A stretch of DNA of 6,855 bases from Candidatus Neomicrothrix sp. UBA825 (GCA_002295705.1 DBHP01000087.1:1-6855); one strand, 5' to 3'; counted from the stretch's first letter, positions 1 to 5,675 are shown. The notes: generated by a model from the letters alone, not told the origin. Made by a program: numbers and translations.

Positions 1-601
1 TCATACCCGTCGGTATGAAACTCGTGTCTACAGATTGAATGAATCAGAAATGCTGGTGCGAGGAGCGATATCGGATACCAAACCGCCAGGACTCTATGTT
101 CTTGATGACCCAGAGGAACTCGAAATACACCAAATGCAGATCGAAATGAGAGTAAAAGTGCCCGAACTTGAAATCACGTCTGTACAGGCTGGATTTGAAA
201 CACATCCGCATACGTCATGTCCACGTATCCTTGATCATTACAGCAATTTGGTTGGGTTAAGTATTGCAAGAGGCTTCACCCACAAAGTACGTGAACTATT
301 TGGCGGACCGAGGGGATGCACACATATAACAGCATTACTACAAGCAATGGCTCCTGTCGTGGTGCAGGCAACTTGGTCCATGGCTGTGCGCAAAAGACGA
401 GATGACGGTGTCGCACCTGGGGCAGTGGATAAAAATCGTGAAAAGATGCTCGCTGGAAATATCAATACCTGTCACGTATGGGCTGAAGACGGAGAACATC
501 TGCAGGAAGTCCTAGCAGGTAAATCTCCTGAACCACCACTTCAAGTCACTGAGCGACTTATTCAACTTGGGCGCAAACCTGAGGAGTGGCGAGTGTTTTA
601 G
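1..601 (+). CDS. DUF2889 domain protein, 5' end outside the window
   Basis: The reading frame is open from base 2, with base 1 belonging to a cut codon, and ends at TAG 599-601, giving 199 visible residues. A TTG at 35 could be mistaken for the start. However, the residues before it (HTRRYETRVYRL) match the usual N-terminus of DUF2889 proteins, which begins with His-Thr-Arg-Arg and continues to an Asp-Thr-Lys-Pro motif, seen here as SDTKPPG. Only a few residues are probably missing. Later family-like segments are a CPRI...LVGLSIARGFT stretch and GGPRGCTHITALL, whose Gly-Cys-Thr-His is the family hallmark. No signal peptide or membrane segment is visible. The biochemical function of DUF2889 is unknown; from memory such genes often sit near catabolic genes in actinobacteria and proteobacteria, which would suit the CMD and VOC neighbours. 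The stop overlaps the stop of the convergent selenoprotein candidate by four bases. Confidence 0.85.
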   Translation, partial: HTRRYETRVYRLNESEMLVRGAISDTKPPGLYVLDDPEELEIHQMQIEMRVKVPELEITSVQAGFETHPHTSCPRILDHYSNLVGLSIARGFTHKVRELFGGPRGCTHITALLQAMAPVVVQATWSMAVRKRRDDGVAPGAVDKNREKMLAGNINTCHVWAEDGEHLQEVLAGKSPEPPLQVTERLIQLGRKPEEWRVF

Positions 602-1092
602 TTAAACGACCATTTTCCATTTTCATCAAAATGGAGTTCGCTTAATTCGCCTTCACGTATTTCGCGATCAGTTCCCAACGCAACAGAAACTTTCTGATAA
701 TTCCACTTCATCACATCTAACGTCAACTCAATCAACTGATCGTCACTGAAGAACGACCGCAGTTCCACTAGTAATTCTTCTGTGATTGCGTTTGGCTGTG
801 TCATTAATTGAGTAGCAAAGGCTACAGCTACCTCGTGGTGGGGGTCCATACCGTTCCCGTTATGTAACGCTTTTTGGGCAGTTTCCTCATCTAAACCATG
901 TTCTCTAGCAACTGCTAGACGCAGAGAACGTCACGTATGGCAATCGTGGTGCTCAGCGCAACGCAAACGAACCATCTCAGTCGTAACTGGATCAACCAAA
1001 TCCAACTGGACTACTTCCTCTTGCCATCGCGACAGCGCTTCACGAAACAAAGCATTAAAAGATGAGGATTCAACTCGTTGCGTTCGCATCAT
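598..1092 (-). CDS. Candidate selenoprotein, CMD/AhpD-like, with Cys-x-x-Sec motif (UGA read through)
   Basis: This is a 164-residue CMD/AhpD-fold protein whose frame contains one UGA at 931-933, codon 54. Before it the frame reads MMRTQRVESSSF..., then VRLRCAEHHDCHT. After it comes RSLRLAVAREHGLDEE, continuing without a break to TAA at 598. The motif is thus Cys51-His-Thr-Sec54, followed by Arg-Ser-Leu-Arg. Related actinobacterial CMD proteins have CxxC followed by SLR at this point, so the UGA replaces the second redox cysteine exactly. CMD/AhpD proteins use such a pair for thiol peroxidase or disulfide chemistry, and AhpD-like CxxU selenoproteins are known from marine metagenomes. The C-terminal half (DPHHEVAVAFATQL, VMKWNYQKVSVALGTD) also looks like the family. 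The start ATG at 1092 overlaps the upstream stop as ATGA; a second in-frame ATG follows at 1089. A GGAAG lies nine bases upstream. The alternative is a nonsense-mutated pseudogene, which the precise location, intact flanks and adjacent hairpin make less likely. Confidence 0.85.
616..635. terminator. Hairpin between convergent genes, possible terminator without T-tract
   Basis: TCCATTTT (616-623), loop CATC, and AAAATGGA (628-635) form a perfect eight-pair stem just past the DUF2889 stop. It lies inside the last codons of the selenoprotein candidate. Neither strand has a clear T-run after it, so it may only weakly terminate or may block readthrough and exonucleases. Confidence 0.35.
900..929 (-). 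promoter_or_regulatory. Candidate bacterial SECIS hairpin
   Basis: One base after the UGA, the minus strand can fold into a two-part stem-loop. An outer stem pairs GTTCTC (929-924) with GAGAAC (905-900), six perfect pairs. A six-base 5' bulge (923-918) follows. An apical stem pairs TAGC (917-914) with GCTA (909-906) and closes the loop AGTT (913-910). Seventeen bases separate the UGA from the apical loop, and the loop has a G in its second position. As I recall the usual bacterial criteria, both features fit a SelB-recognised element. An alternative pairing of C918 with G905 lengthens the apical stem at the expense of the outer one. Folding was done by eye, without energies. Confidence 0.75.
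931..933 (-). other. In-frame UGA, predicted selenocysteine codon
   Basis: On the minus strand the codons run TGC CAT ACG TGA CGT TCT CTG, so the UGA sits three codons after a cysteine codon and gives Cys-x-x-Sec. It is the only stop between the ATG at 1092 and the TAA at 598. The selenocysteine machinery (selA, selB, selC, selD) is not in this window, so decoding is inferred. Confidence 0.83.
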
Positions 1093-1568
1093 ATACCAGT
1101 GCTTCCAATGAGCTTTCTCCAGACAAGCAATAACCGGATACGTTGCTCCACGACCAATAACGCATTCACAAATGTCACAAACCCCTCCTCACCAAGATGC
1201 TCGCTGACAGCACTAGCAGACTCATCAGGGATAGAAGAAACATCAATAATGAACTCCTCAGAAAATCGTAAACAAGATTTTTCCACATCTGTAAAGATTT
1301 TTGATGAAGACCATTGCGTAATCGCGTCAGCTTTGCTGGGATCAAGGTATTGTTTCGCAGACGCTACTTCTTCATCACATCCTAAAATCATTGCAACACG
1401 TAACTTACACAGACTCAACAATTCTTTACCAACTACATCCCATGCAAGGTCATGAATATTTGCTAATTCTTTTTTCACACCGGCGCGCTCACCCAAAACC
1501 TCATTAAAGAATTGTGACGTTGAATGTGTCATACCTACACAATAGGCGCATGCACAAAGAAACTTCAT
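1089..1568 (-). CDS. CMD/AhpD-like protein, probable partner of the selenoprotein
   Basis: This 159-residue protein resembles the carboxymuconolactone decarboxylase/AhpD fold. The segment ELLSLCKLRVAMILGCDEE (49-67) corresponds to the helix carrying the redox motif. IFTDVEKSCLRFSEEF (91-106) and VTFVNALLVVEQRIRLLLVW (131-150) match later helices. Where active members have CxxC it has Cys64-Asp-Glu-Glu67, so the second cysteine is missing and it may be redox-inactive. It lies upstream of the Cys-x-x-Sec gene and overlaps it by ATGA, which suggests coupled translation and perhaps a heteromeric complex. The start is uncertain. The ATG at 1568 has AAAAGGG only two bases before it, and an in-frame TGA lies shortly upstream. 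A second ATG at codon 13 (1532) has no clear ribosome site. The longer form adds a short N-terminus with three cysteines (CACAYC, 5-10). The exact substrate cannot be told from sequence. Confidence 0.75.
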   Translation of the reverse strand: MKFLCACAYCVGMTHSTSQFFNEVLGERAGVKKELANIHDLAWDVVGKELLSLCKLRVAMILGCDEEVASAKQYLDPSKADAITQWSSSKIFTDVEKSCLRFSEEFIIDVSSIPDESASAVSEHLGEEGFVTFVNALLVVEQRIRLLLVWRKLIGSTGI

Positions 1569-1609
1569 ATCCCTTTTGGAAGATCATCTAACCTGATGCC
1601 AACATACAC

Positions 1610-1617
1610 AAAGGAGG
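1610..1617 (+). promoter_or_regulatory. Strong ribosome binding site of the VOC gene
   Basis: AAAGGAGG is complementary to the 3' end of 16S rRNA and stands four bases before the ATG at 1622. It is the best Shine-Dalgarno match I see in the window. It lies in a divergent gap of only 53 bases, in which I see no convincing promoter for either side, so promoter elements probably extend into the start of the divergent CMD gene. Confidence 0.75.
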
Positions 1618-1621
1618 AAGC

Positions 1622-2155
1622 ATGGAACCACTAATCAGATACCCAATCGTGCAACATGCATGGTTTGTTAACGACATCGAAGAAGCGTGCAAAAAATGGA
1701 ACAGAGTCACAGGAGCAGGGCCATTCTTCGTAACAAAAGGACACTGGGGTGACCGCCATCTATACCGAGGTGAAGAAATGACAGTGCCCTTAGATTACGG
1801 ATTCGGCTATCACGGCGACACCCACGTTCAGTTCATTCAACAAAACGATGAAGGCCCATCAATCTACAGAGACATGTTCCAAGCAGGCGAAGAAGGCTTC
1901 CACCACATCGGCATGCTCGTCCCCGACGACGACATCGAAAAAGAAGGCGAAAAATATGAGGCCGCAGGCTTCCCAGTTGCTTCATCACTCTGGTCAGTCG
2001 CAAACGTCATCTACGTTGACACACGCGAAGCAATCGGATGTTTCCTCGAACTCCATGGTGACAATCCGGGTATCAGAGATGTCTTTGCTGGGTGGAAAAG
2101 AGCAGCTGATGAATGGGATGGCACAACTGACCTTATAAGAGGAAATAGAGCCTAG
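1622..2155 (+). CDS. VOC (glyoxalase/dioxygenase superfamily) protein
   Basis: This is a 177-residue protein with two beta-alpha-beta-beta-beta modules of the vicinal oxygen chelate fold. Module one begins PIVQHAWFVNDIEEACKKW (about 8-26) and module two EEGFHHIGMLVPD (about 90-102). The usual metal-ligand positions are filled by His12, Gln70 (in DTHVQFIQ), His95 and Glu143 (in CFLELHG), so a divalent metal site is likely. The pattern is closest to Glyoxalase_4-type proteins, a group that includes methylmalonyl-CoA epimerases and many uncharacterised catabolic enzymes. The substrate cannot be assigned. It is divergent from the CMD pair, which suggests shared control or a shared catabolic or detoxification role, though this is inference. 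The TauE-like gene follows after 36 bases on the same strand and could be co-transcribed. Confidence 0.85.
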   Translation: MEPLIRYPIVQHAWFVNDIEEACKKWNRVTGAGPFFVTKGHWGDRHLYRGEEMTVPLDYGFGYHGDTHVQFIQQNDEGPSIYRDMFQAGEEGFHHIGMLVPDDDIEKEGEKYEAAGFPVASSLWSVANVIYVDTREAIGCFLELHGDNPGIRDVFAGWKRAADEWDGTTDLIRGNRA

Positions 2156-2191
2156 AAACTATCACAGCTATGTCTACGGTACGGTAGATGT

Positions 2192-2929
2192 ATGGTTTGG
2201 TGGGAAGCAATATTGCTCTTTTGCGGTGGCTGGGCTGCAGGAATAGTCAATGCAATGGCCGGCGGCGGCTCATCTCTAACCGTGCCATTACTGGTTCTCG
2301 CTGGTGTACCTGGAAATTTTGCCAATGGATCTAACCGTTTAGGAATCTTTGTCTCAAACGGTACGACTATTCTGTCTTTTCATCGTCAAGGAGTGACTGC
2401 GTATAAAGAAGCGATTCCTTTCCTCTTTCCAGTCGTTATTGGGTCCTTAATCGGCTCTATAGCGATAAGTCAGATAACTGATCGCGCCTTTGAAACAATT
2501 TTCGGTATTTTGATGCTCCCAATTATTTTCCTTTCACTACGTGAACCCAAAACGGCTGAACCAACTAGCCAGTACTCAAAAACTGTTATCTTCATCGTCT
2601 TTCTTTTCATCGGAATATATGCTGGTGCGATTCAAATGGGAGTGGGACTTGTCCTGCTTGCATTCCTGACTAGATCAGGTTTACCCCTTATGAAAGCAAA
2701 TATTGTGAAGGTTCTCGTCACGCTCGCTGTGACAGTGTCCGCTTTGCCTGTGTTTATTATTCAGGGAAAGGTGAGGTGGTGGCCGGCGATCATTCTTACG
2801 ATTGGACTCTCGCTTGGTGGTTGGGTAGGAGCCCGTATAGCCGTGAAAGGTGGGGAGCGGGTAATACGAATTTTCATGATTGTTGCTGCAATAGGGTTAA
2901 CGGGCAAGCTACTTGGAGTGTACGGATGA
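2192..2929 (+). CDS. TauE/SafE family membrane transporter (putative anion/sulfite exporter)
   Basis: This 245-residue integral membrane protein has about eight hydrophobic segments in two halves. The first half opens with the family signature GGWAAGIVNAMAGGGSSLTV (12-31) followed by PLLVLAGVPGNFANGSNRLG. The repeated signature of the second half is GIYAGAIQMGVGLVLLAFLT (141-160). A polar linker at about 117-130 (REPKTAEPTSQYSK) separates the halves. Family members (PF01925) have been linked to export of sulfite, sulfoacetate and related organic anions, but many are unassigned and the substrate here is unknown. The length is normal for the family. The start ATG at 2192 has only a weak upstream GGTAG; no better in-frame start fits. 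It lies 36 bases after the VOC gene and about 50 bases before the sugar kinase. Confidence 0.88.
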   Translation: MVWWEAILLFCGGWAAGIVNAMAGGGSSLTVPLLVLAGVPGNFANGSNRLGIFVSNGTTILSFHRQGVTAYKEAIPFLFPVVIGSLIGSIAISQITDRAFETIFGILMLPIIFLSLREPKTAEPTSQYSKTVIFIVFLFIGIYAGAIQMGVGLVLLAFLTRSGLPLMKANIVKVLVTLAVTVSALPVFIIQGKVRWWPAIILTIGLSLGGWVGARIAVKGGERVIRIFMIVAAIGLTGKLLGVYG

Positions 2930-2978
2930 TGCGGGAACGCTATTGGTCTACTGACAGCACATGTGGCAGAATCTGACC

Positions 2979-3887
2979 ATGTCTATAGATGTTGCAGTAG
3001 TTGGATCATGCAATCTTGATCTTGTAGTCAATGTTGACGCCATTCCTCTGGTAGGGCAAACAGTCTTGGGTGGAGACCTCGCACAGATTCCTGGTGGGAA
3101 AGGCGCTAACCAAGCAGTAGCAACATCACGCTTAGGGTATTCGGCAGCGTTTATTGGACGCATTGGAGGTGACGACAACGGAAAATTCCTGAAACAGTGC
3201 TTACGAGAAGATAATGTCGATACTTCATTTTTGTTTGAGACAGAAGACGTGCCTTCAGGAATAGCCATGATTGCGGTTCAAGCAGATGGCGATAATTCCA
3301 TCGTCGTCAGCCCAGGAGCTAACGCGCGACTCACACCTGAAGATTTAGAGAACATTCCATTTCTTGACACTGCAACCGTCGTTCTCACACAATCTGAGAT
3401 ACCGATAGAGACAGTTGTAGCAACTGGTAGAAGCGCATCAGGAACCTTTGTGTGGAACCCCGCTCCTGCCCCAGAGGAAATAGTTCCACTTGAGCTCCTC
3501 GACATTGTTGATGTGCTCGTCCCAAATCAAACTGAATTGTCACTTTTAGCTGCAACAGGTCCAATAGATTCAGTGGACAAGGCAATATCAGCAGCTCAAA
3601 CGCTTCCATGCGCCTCCGTAGTTGTAACACTTGGAGCTGATGGGGCAGTTGTCATTGCCAACAATGATGTTATGCATGTCCCAGCCCCCGTTGTTACACC
3701 AGTTGACACCACAGGTGCTGGTGACGCATTCTGTGCAGCGCTTGCAGGCGGGCTTTCAGAAGGTAAAGACCTCATAGCCTCGGTTGAAGAAGCTGTGCGA
3801 GTAGGTGCGGCAACGACACTTGTTGCTGGGGCACAAAGTTCACTACCAACACGGGAACAAGTAACTGAGCGCTTAGAAGGAGGGTAA
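2979..3887 (+). CDS. rbsK: PfkB-family sugar kinase, probable ribokinase
   Basis: This cytoplasmic carbohydrate kinase is most like ribokinase, which makes ribose 5-phosphate from ribose and ATP. Numbered from the ATG at 2979 (302 residues), the substrate-binding N-terminus reads VVGSCNLDLVVNVD, and the first PfkB signature GGKGANQAVA lies at about 39-48. A WNPAPAP segment and the VPNQTE motif follow. The second signature DTTGAGDAF (243-251) carries the catalytic base Asp249 and the anion hole GAGD. Length and motif order are normal for RbsK. An in-frame ATG at 2961 would add six residues (MWQNLT). I prefer 2979 because MSIDVAVVGS fits the family's usual N-terminus, although neither start has a clear ribosome site. 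No ribose transporter or RbsD is visible, so the ribose may come from nucleoside breakdown. Another PfkB sugar or nucleoside kinase is possible. The 3' end overlaps the convergent nickel transporter by 15 bases. Confidence 0.85.
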   Translation: MSIDVAVVGSCNLDLVVNVDAIPLVGQTVLGGDLAQIPGGKGANQAVATSRLGYSAAFIGRIGGDDNGKFLKQCLREDNVDTSFLFETEDVPSGIAMIAVQADGDNSIVVSPGANARLTPEDLENIPFLDTATVVLTQSEIPIETVVATGRSASGTFVWNPAPAPEEIVPLELLDIVDVLVPNQTELSLLAATGPIDSVDKAISAAQTLPCASVVVTLGADGAVVIANNDVMHVPAPVVTPVDTTGAGDAFCAALAGGLSEGKDLIASVEEAVRVGAATTLVAGAQSSLPTREQVTERLEGG

Positions 3888-4709
3888 TATCCCGTCTTTT
3901 TCGATGAGGACAAGAATCCCCACGACTATGCTGACAATGCCGATGATTGCTGCCAAGACACGATAAAACACTGTATGTGTCCGAAGCCAATCATTCGCAC
4001 CGATAGACAACAGGGCTATCGCTGAGTTCGCAAGAATAAGACCAACCACCCAAAATAAAAGAATGAGCAAACCTCCTGCTTTCCCTGTTGCCTGCGTTGT
4101 CGCAACAAAAATAGCGATCTGGGTAGGGGTCTCAACCCCAATACCATGCAACACACCAACACCAATCGCTGTAGGACTACTCAGAGATTCCTGATCAAGG
4201 AGAAGCTCATGCTTGTGCACATGACGATGCTCTGAATCATCCGACCGAGATTCATGGGAGTGTTCATGCAATTCAATATCATTTTCGTGCTGATGCCCAT
4301 GTGAATGCTCAACGCTGATACTGCGCCCCCTTGAAGTTCGCTGGATCTTCTTTACACCCTTGTACAAACCATCACGGATCAACATCCACCTACTCTTCAA
4401 CCTGAAATTATCTCTTTGGAAGAAAATACCCGTAAGAACCCAAACTCCAAGAGCTATAAGTGAGAATCCAATAAAATACATTAGCGTCGTATCCACACTC
4501 TCAGGCACAGTGAAATCAGCAAGAATGATCGCCACCCCTAAAACCATCACAACCGCAGCATGGCCCAAAGCGTAGAAACTTGATAGAAGAAACGCACGCT
4601 TTTTGCTTTTCTCCACAGAGGAAATATCCGTCAGTGCCGCAATATGATCCCAATCAAAACCATGGCGTAGCCCATACCCAAAAGCTGAGAACAACAGCGC
4701 GAAACTCAT
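3873..4709 (-). CDS. NiCoT-family nickel/cobalt transporter with His-rich loop
   Basis: This 278-residue membrane permease is predicted to import nickel. The NiCoT signature His-x4-Asp-His lies in the first membrane segment as RHGFDWDHIAALTD (15-28), with metal-contact residues His16, Asp21 and His22. A second conserved block is LHGIGVETPTQIAIF (187-201). Hydrophobic segments lie at about 2-14, 40-64, 76-96, 182-204, 212-236 and 249-270. Between the halves, a cytosolic or extracytosolic loop (134-167) has 11 histidines in 34 residues with many Asp and Glu, resembling the metal-sensing loops of RcnA and other NiCoT relatives. The start ATG at 4709 is chosen because GGGAGG lies eight bases upstream; a GTG at 4730 would add seven residues but overlaps that ribosome site. 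It is divergent from sodN, whose product needs nickel, so supplying Ni-SOD is the likely job. Cobalt transport or efflux is less likely. Confidence 0.88.
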   Translation of the reverse strand: MSFALLFSAFGYGLRHGFDWDHIAALTDISSVEKSKKRAFLLSSFYALGHAAVVMVLGVAIILADFTVPESVDTTLMYFIGFSLIALGVWVLTGIFFQRDNFRLKSRWMLIRDGLYKGVKKIQRTSRGRSISVEHSHGHQHENDIELHEHSHESRSDDSEHRHVHKHELLLDQESLSSPTAIGVGVLHGIGVETPTQIAIFVATTQATGKAGGLLILLFWVVGLILANSAIALLSIGANDWLRTHTVFYRVLAAIIGIVSIVVGILVLIEKDGILPSF

Positions 4710-4717
4710 TAGAAGAA

Positions 4718-4723
4718 CCTCCC
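4718..4723 (-). promoter_or_regulatory. Ribosome binding site deciding the nickel transporter start
   Basis: GGGAGG on the minus strand is spaced eight bases from the ATG at 4709, which is ideal. It lies downstream of the possible GTG start at 4730 and so argues for the shorter protein. Confidence 0.7.
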
Positions 4724-4744
4724 AAGACACAACTCAAGTGTCAA

Positions 4745-4774
4745 ATCATAATTTCGTAGAAAAATTAAATTGAA
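4745..4774 (-). promoter_or_regulatory. Possible promoter of the nickel transporter
   Basis: On the minus strand a TTCAAT (4774-4769) and a TATGAT (4750-4745, five of six to the sigma-70 type -10) are separated by 18 bases. The -10 box ends 35 bases before the ATG. An AAAT-CATA-ATTT inverted repeat (4743-4754) covers the -10 and could be an operator. By-eye match only. Confidence 0.4.
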
Positions 4775-4787
4775 CCGGTCACATTTG

Positions 4788-4817
4788 TTGGACTCCACTC
4801 CCTGCTATTGATACATT
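4788..4817 (+). promoter_or_regulatory. Possible promoter of sodN-sodX
   Basis: TTGGAC (4788-4793) and TACATT (4812-4817, fitting the actinobacterial TAnnnT -10 pattern) are separated by 18 bases and lie in the divergent gap upstream of sodN. The -10 box ends 34 bases before the ATG, leaving room for the AGGAG at 4837-4841. By-eye match only. Confidence 0.4.
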
Positions 4818-4851
4818 GAGGACAACACCAAACATCAGGAGATATCTTCAC

Positions 4852-5325
4852 ATGGAAGAAAACACCCTTTCAAAACTATTCGGACTCAACGAACTGCCCG
4901 TAGCTGAAGCTCACTGCGACGGACCGTGCGGAGTATACGACCCAGCATCAGCACGAATCGCAGCTGAAGCTGTACGGTCAATGACCAAAAAAATACTTGA
5001 CCTAACCCCACCAGAGCCAGGTGACACCCAAGCCGTAGCTTCATACCTCAACACCGTGGGTAGATTTGTCGCTATTAAAGAAGAACAAGCCGAACTCGCT
5101 AAACACGAACTACTTGTTCTCTGGACTGACTACTTCAAACCAGTACATCTTGAGGCATACCCTGATCTTCATGAAGTTTTCTGGAACGCAGCGAAAGCAT
5201 GTTCAGAAACAAAGCAACATGTCTCCGTAGAAGCAGCTGATGAACTAATGGCTGCATGCGAGAAAATCCATAACATGTTCTGGGAAAGCAAAAGCAGAGA
5301 AGTCACGTACTACGAAGCAAGTTGA
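4852..5325 (+). CDS. sodN: Nickel superoxide dismutase precursor
   Basis: Ni-SOD converts superoxide to oxygen and hydrogen peroxide as a hexamer with one nickel per subunit. The diagnostic nickel hook HCDGPCGVYDP lies at 21-31. After cleavage of a 20-residue propeptide (MEENTLSKLFGLNELPVAEA), His21 becomes residue 1, and His1, Cys2 and Cys6 bind nickel. Further strong matches to the Streptomyces enzyme are IKEEQAELAKHELLVLWTDYFKP (about 75-97), YPDLHEVFWNAAKA, and an MFWESKSRE tail. The predicted mature form is 137 residues, somewhat longer than the roughly 117 of Streptomyces, with extra residues around 45-65 and at the C-terminus. The ATG at 4852 is preferred over an upstream in-frame TTG at 4816 because AGGAG lies ten bases before it and a short propeptide is normal. 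The divergent nickel transporter and the overlapping sodX fit the function. Ni-SOD genes are commonly nickel-induced through Nur, but I found no clear Nur box. Confidence 0.96.
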   Translation: MEENTLSKLFGLNELPVAEAHCDGPCGVYDPASARIAAEAVRSMTKKILDLTPPEPGDTQAVASYLNTVGRFVAIKEEQAELAKHELLVLWTDYFKPVHLEAYPDLHEVFWNAAKACSETKQHVSVEAADELMAACEKIHNMFWESKSREVTYYEAS

Positions 5326-5675
5326 TCCCAACGGTTCTCAAAGAACTTATAGCTTTAGCGTCACGAAAACGTAAATTGTTCCGAGTCGCTGGAACAAGCA
5401 TGGCGCCCGTACTCGAACCCAAAGACATCGTCTTTATTCGCCCCGCAACCCAATGTCACAGAGACGATATCGTGGCGATCAGACACCCACACAAAAAAAC
5501 GATTCTTATCAAGTACGTGAAAGAAATCGATGAAAATAATCTTGTAGAGTTATCCAGCCCTACTGGAACCGATAGTAAAGAGTTTGGCAAAGCGTCGTTG
5601 AAACATCTCATAGGTGTAGCAACATACAACTACTCTCAAAAAACATCGCTTACACGAGGAAACAACTTCAGCTAA
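5322..5675 (+). CDS. sodX: Nickel-type SOD maturation protease (S26 signal-peptidase-like)
   Basis: This 117-residue protein resembles a small type I signal peptidase catalytic domain. The Ser motif GTSMAPVLEPKD (24-35) carries nucleophile Ser26. A downstream segment TILIKYVKEID (60-70) carries the likely general base Lys64. There is no strong membrane anchor, as expected for a protease that acts in the cytoplasm on the SodN propeptide to expose the nickel-binding His. It starts at TTG 5322, overlapping the sodN stop as TTGA, so translation is probably coupled. No in-frame ATG occurs before the one inside the catalytic motif, which could not be a start. The location directly after sodN is the usual arrangement. 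The stop overlaps that of the convergent phosphoribosyltransferase by four bases. Confidence 0.92.
   Translation: MIPTVLKELIALASRKRKLFRVAGTSMAPVLEPKDIVFIRPATQCHRDDIVAIRHPHKKTILIKYVKEIDENNLVELSSPTGTDSKEFGKASLKHLIGVATYNYSQKTSLTRGNNFS

Noticed and set aside
598..849. Independent 83-residue protein starting at the ATG at 849 (minus strand)
   Set aside because: It is the C-terminal half of the UGA-containing CMD-like frame. The coding signal continues upstream of 849 across the UGA to 1092, and I see no obvious ribosome site specific to 849.
598..1092. Pseudogene broken by a nonsense mutation
   Set aside because: There is a single UGA, no frameshift, and both flanks stay family-like. The stop falls exactly on the redox cysteine column and is followed by a SECIS-like hairpin. 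Not fully excluded without selB/selC evidence.
1078..1455. Plus-strand open frame of 125 codons
   Set aside because: It is antisense to the CMD partner gene, is rich in Ser, Thr and Asn without domain features, and has no ribosome site.
3882..3901. GGG-TAATAT-CCC followed by TTTTT as a terminator of the ribokinase gene
   Set aside because: The stem has only three pairs, too weak to call, although the T-run is suggestive.
2948..3990. Several minus-strand open frames across the ribokinase gene
   Set aside because: They are shadows of a clear PfkB kinase frame, with low-complexity Ser/Pro/Ala translations and no recognisable motifs.
4816..4851. Upstream TTG start adding 12 residues to Ni-SOD
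   Set aside because: It has no ribosome site, overlaps the proposed -10 box, and lengthens the propeptide beyond need. The ATG at 4852 has AGGAG upstream.
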